A stretch of DNA of 5,726 nucleotides from an uncultured Bacteroidota bacterium (GCA_937868675.1 CALMNJ010000086.1:1-5726); one strand, 5' to 3'; positions 1 to 5,686 are shown, counted from the first letter of the stretch. The notes: generated by a model not told the origin, from the sequence alone. A program made the numbers and translations.

Positions 1-21
1 AAGGTAGAAGCCTTGATATGA
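1..21 (+). CDS. 3' end of an upstream gene, cut by the window edge
   Basis: Reading from base 1 gives codons for K-V-E-A-L-I followed by TGA at 19-21. This stop overlaps the ATG at 18-20 of the next gene in the classical ATGA arrangement, which suggests translational coupling. Six residues cannot identify the protein. Because the next gene encodes an anti-sigma-like membrane protein, an ECF RNA polymerase sigma factor is the most natural guess, but that is inference from gene order only. One of the other two frames on this strand is closed by stops at 5-7 and 14-16, and the third is the downstream gene itself. It could also be a chance open stretch. Confidence 0.4.
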   Translation, partial: KVEALI

Positions 22-1316
22 AAAGCAGGATTGACATAAACAATTATGAAGCCTTCCTGCTTGATTATATGGAGGGCCGCCTGGGCAATGAAGAAAAGGC
101 CGAACTCCTTGCGTTCTTTCATGCAAACCCCGAACTGGGCGATTTTTATCAGGTTACCTCGCAGGAGTTCCCAACGCTGAACAACACTGCTGCGGAAAAC
201 AATGGCAATTGGAGTGTCTTGAAAAAGGATTTTACCAGCCATGAGGAACAAATACTGAATTACCTCGAAGGGCAGCTCGATGCGGCAGGCATTGCGGCTT
301 TTGAAGATGAACTTAAACGGAATCCCGGGCTGGCATCTGAAACCGTAGCATACCGTAAAGTTTATCTTAAAAACCAACCGGAAATTACCTTCGAAAACAA
401 ATCAGCGCTTTACCGCTCTGAAGATGACGTTCTTCTGGTTAATTCGGTTTTGCGTTACACCGAAGGAGACTTAAACCTTCAAGAACAGCAGGCGTTTGAG
501 AAAGAGCTTCAGACAAATCCGGCTCTTAAAAAGGAAGTGGCCGCTTATGCCGCAACAAAACTTAGTGTTGATGCCGGGGTGGTTTATCCAAATAAACAGG
601 AACTTAAAAAGCAAACCAAGGTTTTTGTTTTGTTTTCGCTGCGTAATATGGCAGCGGTGGCAGCGGCCATACTGTTGCTAATCGGATTTTTTGTGCTCTT
701 AATCCCCGGCCGCCATGTTACCGATACTCCGGTGGTAGTTTCCGAAAATAAATCCGGTAAATATAACCATCAGGCAAACCAGGCGACCACACAACCTGCA
801 CCAGTTGTGGTTGAAGAAACAACGAAGTTTCGGGCAGAAAAAGTTCGCCCGAACGCAATGGAAGTGTCGCACAAACCTCAAAATCTTACGAGCGTTACCG
901 ATACTACTCAAAGCAAACTGGCTAAACAGGAGGCGATTGAACCCGTAAATAAAATTCAAAAGAATAATACTCCCCGCCAGGATTCGTCGGTACTGGCTGA
1001 GGTTACTAAAACGCTTGCCACAGGTTTTGAAACACAAATCGTAAAAACGGAAACAGCCAATGTAACAGGCGCCGAAAAAAACGCCCTGGCAGCAATAGCT
1101 GAACCTGCAAAACCCATTGCCGCTCTTCAGGAATTTGATGACGATGATGACGAAGCGGATGATCGAAATAAAAAAGGAGCCACGCCTGGATTTTGGAAAC
1201 GTGCCGTAAAAATTGCTCAGGATGCCAATGGTATGGGACTGAAATCTGTTTACGGTGAATCGGGTAAAAACTCTGTGTTGCTTTCGTTCAACGAAATCAG
1301 TGTCGAAAAAAAATAA
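18..1316 (+). CDS. anti-sigma-factor-like single-pass membrane protein with three N-terminal repeat modules
   Basis: This 432-residue protein has no N-terminal signal peptide. It carries one strongly hydrophobic helix at about residues 211-229 (MAAVAAAILLLIGFFVLLI), so residues 1-208 should be cytoplasmic and 230-432 periplasmic. The cytoplasmic part has three copies of a helical module (14-40, 79-105, 144-170) sharing Y-x-E-G-x-L and, 17 residues after the glycine, N-P-x-L. This resembles the N-terminal module of Bacteroidetes anti-sigma factors but lacks the zinc-binding His/Cys residues. The periplasmic part is a long polar, Thr/Lys/Val-rich linker, an acidic run (Asp374-378, then EADD) and a conserved-looking tail (385-432) with GFWKRAVKIAQDANGMGLKS. 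That type of tail occurs in proteins encoded beside sigma factors in this phylum. The ATG at 18 is chosen because it overlaps an upstream stop. The likely role, restraining a sigma factor at the inner membrane, is inferred from architecture and position. Confidence 0.72.
   Translation: MKSRIDINNYEAFLLDYMEGRLGNEEKAELLAFFHANPELGDFYQVTSQEFPTLNNTAAENNGNWSVLKKDFTSHEEQILNYLEGQLDAAGIAAFEDELKRNPGLASETVAYRKVYLKNQPEITFENKSALYRSEDDVLLVNSVLRYTEGDLNLQEQQAFEKELQTNPALKKEVAAYAATKLSVDAGVVYPNKQELKKQTKVFVLFSLRNMAAVAAAILLLIGFFVLLIPGRHVTDTPVVVSENKSGKYNHQANQATTQPAPVVVEETTKFRAEKVRPNAMEVSHKPQNLTSVTDTTQSKLAKQEAIEPVNKIQKNNTPRQDSSVLAEVTKTLATGFETQIVKTETANVTGAEKNALAAIAEPAKPIAALQEFDDDDDEADDRNKKGATPGFWKRAVKIAQDANGMGLKSVYGESGKNSVLLSFNEISVEKK
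57..527 (+). repeat. three protein-level repeat modules with exact 65-residue period
   Basis: Within the anti-sigma-like protein, residues 14-40, 79-105 and 144-170 (bases 57-137, 252-332, 447-527) align over 27 residues without gaps. Invariant positions are Tyr17/82/147, Glu19/84/149, Gly20/85/150, Leu22/87/152, Asn37/102/167, Pro38/103/168 and Leu40/105/170. The offset is exactly 65 residues each time. The DNA of the three copies has diverged strongly, so this is an old intragenic duplication or a constrained fold, not a recent tandem repeat. Confidence 0.8.
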
Positions 1317-1356
1317 ACTCCTGTAACTTTTTTAAACACTGCCCGTCTTACTCATA

Positions 1357-1372
1357 AAATAAAACAACTACT
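1357..1372 (+). promoter_or_regulatory. A-rich translation-initiation region
   Basis: The bases just before the ATG at 1373 read AAAATAAAACAACTAC. This is A-rich with no GGAGG-like Shine-Dalgarno sequence, which is the usual pattern before starts in Bacteroidota and supports the chosen start. The 56-bp spacer from the previous stop shows no terminator hairpin and no convincing TTG/TAnnTTTG promoter, so the two flanking genes are probably co-transcribed. Confidence 0.45.
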
Positions 1373-2818
1373 ATGAAAAAATTAACTGCCTTCTCGCTTG
1401 TACTGCTCACAGGAATTATGAGCTGCACCGCGCAAAAAACTGAAACCAGGCAAGCAGGCGCCTTTACCCGTTTAAAATTACTTGGCTCCGTGAATGTGAC
1501 TTACACAAGTTCGGATACTATGGAACTTAAGGTTACTGCTGCTGATAAAGAGATTTCAAATGTGCTTACACAAATGGATGGCGAAACACTTGTTATTGAA
1601 AACAAGGGAACCTTTAAATCGCCGGTAAATGTTTACATCAAAAATCCATCTTTGTTAAGTTCTATCGAATGTGCCGGAGCCACCTGGTTTAAAAGTTCCA
1701 ATATGGTTAAGAGCAACAATATCAGCATTGACCTTACCGGAGCTTCAAACGCTGAATTAAATACAGTGGCCGATAAAATCAACTGCGAACAGTCAGGTGC
1801 AAGCAATGCCAAAATAAAGGGTAGGGCGGGGGAACTCTCGCTAAATATAGGTGGTGCCGCCAACTTTAAGGGCTATGAGCTAACCGTGAACAGCGCCACG
1901 GTTACTTCGTCCGGAGCTTCTAAAGCGAAGATTTTTGCGACAGATAAAATTAAAGCTACTGCCAATGGCGCCAGTACCATTCGCATCAAAGGCGATCCGA
2001 AAGAAGTAACAGCCGAGTCAACTCCAGCAGCCAGCGTGGGTAAGGTGTCGTCTCAGGTGTCTAAAAGTGAAAGCGAAGGCGATACCGTGATTTATAACCT
2101 GAAAAACAAAAAGATTATAGTGGTAACAAAGGATGATGTAGAAGAAGTGAGAGAAAAGGACAAAAACCATGAGTCAGATATTAGTGAATTTAAACATTGG
2201 AAAGGTTTTACCATGGCCGCCAACGGATATTTTAATACCAGGGGCGGGCTTAATGTGCCTAAGCAATATAATTACATGGATCTTGATTATAGCCACTCAT
2301 TCAATTTCCAATTCAATATTATCGAGCGTCATTTTAATATTCACAAAAACTACGTGAAGATTGTAACCGGTATGGGGTTTGATTACCACATTTATGCACT
2401 AGCAAACCGTGTTAATTTAAATCCGGACACATCGTTTACCTGGGGTGTAAGGGACTCAAGCGGCGCTAATTTTTTAAAAAACAGGATGCGTTGCACCTAT
2501 CTTCAGGTGCCTCTGCTGCTCGAATTCAACACCAGCAGTAATCCCGACAAAACATTTCATATTGCCTGCGGAGTTATTGGAGAATACCTGATTGCATCGC
2601 GCACCAAGCAGGTGCTTGAAATTAATAAAACAGAGTTTAAGCGAGTAAATAAAGATAACTATAACCTCACCCCGTTTGCCCTCAAAGCCCATGTAAATGC
2701 TGGTTATGGCGGATGGACCCTGTTTGCCGAATACAATTTAACCCCGCTGTTCGACCACGGCAAGGGCCCTGAACTTTATCCGTTTAACGCCGGAATCAGA
2801 ATCATTCCTTTCACCTAA
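1373..2818 (+). CDS. envelope protein: head-GIN (DUF2807-type) domain fused to an outer-membrane beta-barrel-like domain
   Basis: This 481-residue protein starts with an export signal (MKKLTAFSLVLLTGIMSC). Cys18 in IMSC could be a lipobox, but CTA-Q at 18-21 also fits signal peptidase I. Residues about 28-220 form a head-GIN/DUF2807-like beta-solenoid: the opening FTRLKLLGSVNVTYTSSD is typical, and G-A-S/A turns recur at glycines 102, 123, 142, 161, 181 and 199, one per 18-21-residue rung. A charged linker (about 225-272) follows. Residues 273-481 look like an outer-membrane barrel of the OMP_b-brl type: alternating aromatic strands (FTMAANGYFN, YLQVPLLLEF, GGWTLFAEYNLTPLF) and a C-terminal strand ending NAGIRIIPFT. 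GIN proteins are usually stand-alone and of unproven function. A surface adhesin or envelope-sensing role is plausible but not shown. It is probably the last gene of the unit beginning upstream of 18. Confidence 0.75.
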   Translation: MKKLTAFSLVLLTGIMSCTAQKTETRQAGAFTRLKLLGSVNVTYTSSDTMELKVTAADKEISNVLTQMDGETLVIENKGTFKSPVNVYIKNPSLLSSIECAGATWFKSSNMVKSNNISIDLTGASNAELNTVADKINCEQSGASNAKIKGRAGELSLNIGGAANFKGYELTVNSATVTSSGASKAKIFATDKIKATANGASTIRIKGDPKEVTAESTPAASVGKVSSQVSKSESEGDTVIYNLKNKKIIVVTKDDVEEVREKDKNHESDISEFKHWKGFTMAANGYFNTRGGLNVPKQYNYMDLDYSHSFNFQFNIIERHFNIHKNYVKIVTGMGFDYHIYALANRVNLNPDTSFTWGVRDSSGANFLKNRMRCTYLQVPLLLEFNTSSNPDKTFHIACGVIGEYLIASRTKQVLEINKTEFKRVNKDNYNLTPFALKAHVNAGYGGWTLFAEYNLTPLFDHGKGPELYPFNAGIRIIPFT

Positions 2819-2849
2819 TAATTGGTTTTAGTTAGCAGGTAGGAAAATG

Positions 2850-2877
2850 AAAGCGCCTTAAACGGCGCTTTTTTTTT
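2850..2877 (+). terminator. strong Rho-independent terminator
   Basis: AAAGCGCC (2850-2857) pairs perfectly with GGCGCTTT (2864-2871) around a 6-nt loop (TTAAAC). The second arm runs into nine consecutive T residues (2869-2877). The hairpin starts 31 bp after the stop of the GIN-barrel gene and sits before an independent promoter, so it ends the upstream operon. Confidence 0.93.
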
Positions 2878-2885
2878 GCTTATTG

Positions 2886-2915
2886 TTGCATTAATCAATA
2901 TTTAGTTTATTTTTG
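2886..2915 (+). promoter_or_regulatory. Bacteroidetes-type sigma-A promoter (TTG - 19 nt - TAttTTTG)
   Basis: A -33 TTG (2886-2888) is followed after 19 nt by TATTTTTG (2908-2915), a full match to the Bacteroidetes -7 consensus TAnnTTTG. A second TTG lies at 2883-2885, giving 22-nt spacing. It lies directly after a terminator and just before the ATG at 2924. Transcription would begin around 2919-2922, leaving almost no 5' leader. Confidence 0.7.
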
Positions 2916-2923
2916 TTTATAGC

Positions 2924-3223
2924 ATGAATAACGCTTACCTAGCACATATCCATTTGCCTAAGGAGTTTACCCCGGAGCTTTATGGAAAAATACCAGCACA
3001 GCGTGATCTGATAAACGAGCTGCTAAAAAAGCAGATCATTCTAAGTTATTCCCTTGACATGGAACGAAAAAATGTCTGGGCATTTATTGCAGCCAACAGC
3101 GAAAATGAGGTAATGGACATTTTAAGCACTTTCCCCATTATCAAGTTTGTGAGGGTTAGCATTCACGAGCTTGCTTTTTATGAAACCACAGCAAGCTACA
3201 TGCCCGATCTCATAATGAACTAG
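2924..3223 (+). CDS. small dimeric alpha/beta-barrel (muconolactone isomerase / YciI-like) protein
   Basis: This 99-residue cytoplasmic protein has no signal peptide or membrane helix. Its pattern matches the ferredoxin-like fold of muconolactone delta-isomerase-like and YciI-like proteins: an opening strand (AYLAHIHLP), a helix with basic/polar residues (about 23-36), a second strand (IILSYSLD), a central Trp strand (VWAFIAANS, 51-59), a helix rich in acidic residues (NEVMDILSTFP, 61-71) and a final strand (FVRVSIHELAFYE, 75-87). The segment from Trp52 to Leu83 gives the best resemblance. Such proteins act as small isomerases, dehydratases or mono-oxygenase-like enzymes, or have no known activity. 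The substrate cannot be read here, and no catabolic gene lies nearby. It has its own promoter and faces the LuxE-like gene across 7 bp. Confidence is good for the fold and low for any reaction. Confidence 0.62.
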   Translation: MNNAYLAHIHLPKEFTPELYGKIPAQRDLINELLKKQIILSYSLDMERKNVWAFIAANSENEVMDILSTFPIIKFVRVSIHELAFYETTASYMPDLIMN

Positions 3224-3230
3224 GTTTTAT

Positions 3231-4226
3231 TCATTCCAGATTTTCCAACATCAAATTGCAACCCCTTACATCGCTGTGATCGTAGCGGCCCAACAATTCA
3301 AAGCTGCCATCGCTGTAAGTTCTTCCAATATCCTTTGTTGCTATAAAACAGCAGGAGTTAATATTCGCCAGATCTATTACATTTATTCCACCGGTTCTGC
3401 CATCGTTTATCAGATTAAGCGGATCGTCTATTTCACGGGTCATCACCCGCATCCAGGGTGGGCACTTAAAAATGCCATTACCATGACTGTATGCCTGGCT
3501 CAACAGTTCGGTCATGCCGTATTCGCTGTGTATTGTCTTTACACCAAGTCCAGATATCAGCGCCGTGTGTAATTCACTTTTCAGCATTTCTTTTCGTGTT
3601 CCTTTCATGCCTCCGGTTTCCATTACAATAAAGTTGTCCGAAAGTTTAACTCCAAATTCACACAGATTGAGCAGGGCATAGCTTACGCCAATGAGCAGTG
3701 TTTTCTGACTTTTTTGTTTTAAGAAATCAATGGTACTCAGGAGGGCATCCATTTCCCTCAAAAAAAAGCCGCTTCGCGGGTGTTCCGACTCATCTATAAG
3801 CTGCCTGCACATGTAAACCAGCGAAGAGCCTTCCCGTTCGAGATAATTGGGCAATAATGCCAGGATGCAGTAATCTTTAGGGGCTCCGTAAAATATCCTG
3901 AAGCCGGCTTTAAAACTCTTTTCGTACACCAACACGTCGCTCACGTAATGTTTTGAAGGTACTTGCGAAGTTGTGCTGCTGCTTGTGAAGCAAACAGGCT
4001 TAGCCGTTACGGATTTTGTTACAATGGCGTGGCTTTTAAAAAACTCAATTGGCAGGAATGGTATGTCAGTGATTTCCATTACACTTTCATCGCTCACATT
4101 CAATTGCCCGCACCATTCGCGATACACCTTGTTTTTTTGATATTGTAGCCTGAACGCATTCAGCGCAGCCATTTTAAAGTCCCGATCCGATACAATATCA
4201 AAAGGTATATTTTCGTTTTTTAACAA
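3231..4226 (-). CDS. LuxE-like acyl-protein synthetase/acyltransferase (ANL superfamily)
   Basis: This 331-residue protein matches the LuxE acyl-protein synthetase family along its length: an N-terminal FRLQYQKNKVYREWC segment (25-39), IPFLPIEFFKSH (55-66), a Ser/Thr-rich nucleotide loop FTSSSTTS (80-87) followed by SKHYV (91-95), METGGMKGTRKEM (202-214), HSEYGMTELLSQAYS (233-247) and GRYDHSDVRGCNL (313-325). LuxE activates fatty acids with ATP and holds them on a cysteine near its C-terminus. Cys323 in RGCNL occupies a comparable place. The loop has Ser84 and Ser87 where ANL enzymes usually have glycine. No luxC or luxAB is present, so bioluminescence is unlikely; homologues are common in Bacteroidota with unknown acyl substrate. 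The start appears to be TTG (4226-4224). The first ATG (Met19, 4172-4170) would remove residues that fit the family, and the frame is closed by TAG at 4238-4236. Confidence 0.85.
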   Translation of the reverse strand: MLKNENIPFDIVSDRDFKMAALNAFRLQYQKNKVYREWCGQLNVSDESVMEITDIPFLPIEFFKSHAIVTKSVTAKPVCFTSSSTTSQVPSKHYVSDVLVYEKSFKAGFRIFYGAPKDYCILALLPNYLEREGSSLVYMCRQLIDESEHPRSGFFLREMDALLSTIDFLKQKSQKTLLIGVSYALLNLCEFGVKLSDNFIVMETGGMKGTRKEMLKSELHTALISGLGVKTIHSEYGMTELLSQAYSHGNGIFKCPPWMRVMTREIDDPLNLINDGRTGGINVIDLANINSCCFIATKDIGRTYSDGSFELLGRYDHSDVRGCNLMLENLE

Positions 4227-4258
4227 GTTTGTCAGCTATGTGGCTGCTAAGTTATTAG

Positions 4259-4266
4259 TAAATTTA
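4259..4266. promoter_or_regulatory. possible shared -7 element in the divergent spacer (palindromic TAAATTTA)
   Basis: TAAATTTA is a perfect palindrome that differs from TAnnTTTG at one position on each strand. It lies in the 52-bp spacer between the LuxE-like gene (minus) and the lipoprotein gene (plus). On the plus strand it ends 12 bp before the ATG at 4279; on the minus strand it ends 32 bp before the TTG start. I see no TTG at 17-22 nt upstream on either strand, so the call is weak. Confidence 0.22.
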
Positions 4267-4278
4267 GGTATTGTTTAC

Positions 4279-4743
4279 ATGATGAGGTTTTTTATCATAA
4301 CAACGTTTTTATTCGTACTGGTTTCGTGCGTTAAAAAACCAAGTACCAATCCGGTACCTCAGCTTGAATACAAAAATGCATATGGTTTTGGCCTCACTTC
4401 AACTGGTGGCGACACCGCAGTAGTAGTAGTTGGTTACGAAGACGGGGATGGCAATCTTTTTGTGGATGATTATTCGCAGGGTCCCAACCTGATCATGACT
4501 ACGTACTATTACAATTCTGATTCGGCCAAGTTTCTCAAAGACCGTAGTTTTTCCAACACGGTTAAACAGCCGGATAACGGCTACTACAAGGGCAAGTCAA
4601 TTAAGGGCGATATTTATCTTCCGCTCAGGGAGTTCAGATCGAACAATACCCGCAAGATTATCAAGTTCAATATCTTCATGAAGGATATGAAGAGCAATGT
4701 TGCCAACACGGTTTCCTCGCCGGTGTACACGCTCAATTTTTAG
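4279..4743 (+). CDS. small exported lipoprotein with DGDGN acidic motif, function unknown
   Basis: I chose the ATG at 4279 because MMRFFIITTFLFVLVSC is a complete lipoprotein signal with lipobox LVSC and Cys17 as the lipid site. The upstream in-frame GTG at 4240 would add 13 residues ahead of the signal. The mature protein (about 138 residues) is predicted to be anchored in the outer or inner membrane. It is rich in beta-forming residues. VVVVGYEDGDGNLFVDD (48-64) resembles the F-x-D-x-D-G-D motif seen in small Bacteroidetes lipoproteins and may bind calcium. The rest has Tyr-rich strands (TTYYYNS) and a final strand VSSPVYTLNF. The N-terminal region after Cys17 (VKKPSTNPVP) is a flexible tether. 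I cannot assign a function. Its last 11 bp overlap the end of the opposing dehydrogenase gene. Confidence 0.75.
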   Translation: MMRFFIITTFLFVLVSCVKKPSTNPVPQLEYKNAYGFGLTSTGGDTAVVVVGYEDGDGNLFVDDYSQGPNLIMTTYYYNSDSAKFLKDRSFSNTVKQPDNGYYKGKSIKGDIYLPLREFRSNNTRKIIKFNIFMKDMKSNVANTVSSPVYTLNF

Positions 4744-5680
4744 CCCCGAAAGCTGCAATTATTTTTTCTGCAATAAGTCTGCTCATGCGATAATTGCTTT
4801 CATAGGTCCAGCCCGCAATGTGCGGGCTCAGTATTACCTTATCGCTTTCTGTTAAAAACTTCATGGGAGCTGGCAGACTGTCGTTGTCCATTTTTTCAAA
4901 CGAAGAGCTTTCGTATTCAAGCACATCAAGGCAGGCGCCGATTACCTTCCCGTTTAAAATGGAATCAACAAGGTGTGCCGTATTCAGGCATTTGCCACGC
5001 GACGTATTAACGAGGTAAATGTTTTTTCGAAAGCGCCCTAAAAAATCGTTGTTTACGAGGTATTGCGTTTCAACGGTAAGTGGCACATGAATACTCAAGA
5101 TGTCGCATTCGTGATAAAGTGTTTCAATCGTGCATTCATTTACCAAGGCATTGCCAAATCCGTGTTTGTATTTGTCGTAAGCCAGTATTTTACAGCCAAA
5201 GCCACGCAGCTTTTCTGCAAAAGCACTGCCCATGTTGCCGTAACCAATAATGCCTACAGTACGTTCTTTTATTTCGTGGCCTCGGTTTTCGGCCCGCAGC
5301 CATACCCCCCGGCGCACCTCCTGGTCGGCCTTTTTAAGATTATTCATCAGCATCAATAGCATGCCTAAGGCGTGCTCGCCTACAGCGTCGCGGTTACCTT
5401 CCGGAACGCTGATACATTTTATGCCCTTTGTTTCACAATGATCTGTATCAATATTTTCGAGTCCGGCCCCAACGCGGGCAATACATGTTAGTTTTGATGC
5501 CCTGTTGATAGTTGGCGCATCCAGTCTAAAACGGCTCCGTATTACAAGGATGTCGTAAAGGTGAATTTCGTTAAGAAGTTCGGCAGTGCTTTTTTCCCAG
5601 TGCAGGGCACACTCAAATCCGGCATGAATAAGGGTTTTATGAAGAATTGGATGGTTGGAGTCGGCAAAAAGTACACGCAT
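4733..5680 (-). CDS. D-isomer-specific 2-hydroxyacid dehydrogenase (3-phosphoglycerate dehydrogenase-like, short form)
   Basis: This 315-residue cytoplasmic oxidoreductase should use NAD to interconvert a D-2-hydroxyacid and its 2-oxoacid. It has the complete family pattern: a substrate-binding start with VIRSRFRLD (46-54) and RVGAGLENID (69-78), the Rossmann loop GYGNMG (146-151), Asp169 after the second Rossmann strand (favouring NAD over NADP), and the catalytic triad Arg228 in NTSRG, Glu257 in DVLEYE and His287 in SPHIAG. The Arg-to-Glu spacing of 29 equals that of characterised D-lactate dehydrogenases. RVGAGLENID and VPEGNRDAVGEHALGMLL (92-109) resemble phosphoglycerate dehydrogenases, so serine synthesis is the leading guess. 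The C-terminal ACT domain of long SerA proteins is absent, and no serC or other serine gene lies beside it. Glyoxylate/hydroxypyruvate reductase is an alternative. The ATG start at 5680 gives the normal first strand MRVLFADSN. Confidence 0.9.
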   Translation of the reverse strand: MRVLFADSNHPILHKTLIHAGFECALHWEKSTAELLNEIHLYDILVIRSRFRLDAPTINRASKLTCIARVGAGLENIDTDHCETKGIKCISVPEGNRDAVGEHALGMLLMLMNNLKKADQEVRRGVWLRAENRGHEIKERTVGIIGYGNMGSAFAEKLRGFGCKILAYDKYKHGFGNALVNECTIETLYHECDILSIHVPLTVETQYLVNNDFLGRFRKNIYLVNTSRGKCLNTAHLVDSILNGKVIGACLDVLEYESSSFEKMDNDSLPAPMKFLTESDKVILSPHIAGWTYESNYRMSRLIAEKIIAAFGAKN

Positions 5681-5686
5681 GATTTA

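Noticed and set aside
699..1037. Minus-strand open frame of 112 codons antisense to the anti-sigma-like gene
   Set aside because: It lies wholly within a well-supported gene, its product has no recognisable domain, and the long frame is explained by the base composition of the plus-strand gene.
1137..1163. GAT/GAC-rich stretch considered as a microsatellite repeat
   Set aside because: It simply encodes an acidic run with mixed GAT and GAC codons and is too short and irregular to count as a repeat element.
1324..1331. TAacTTTt as a promoter for the GIN-barrel gene
   Set aside because: The last consensus base is missing and no TTG lies at 17-22 nt upstream. Co-transcription with the preceding gene is simpler.
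3276..3572. Plus-strand open frame of 98 codons within the LuxE-like gene
   Set aside because: Antisense to conserved LuxE motifs, with no family resemblance; a shadow frame.
4240..4278. GTG-initiated N-terminal extension of the lipoprotein
   Set aside because: It would place 13 residues before a complete lipoprotein signal peptide; the ATG at 4279 gives a normal signal.
4810..4828. Perfect inverted repeat AGCCCGCA-ATG-TGCGGGCT shortly after the lipoprotein gene
   Set aside because: It lies inside the dehydrogenase coding sequence, where codons for the conserved SPHIAG motif naturally form this palindrome, and no T-run follows on the plus strand. A 3' role for the lipoprotein mRNA is possible but unsupported.
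5063..5359. Plus-strand open frame of 98 codons within the dehydrogenase gene
   Set aside because: Antisense to the Rossmann domain of a clear dehydrogenase; composition is that of a shadow frame.
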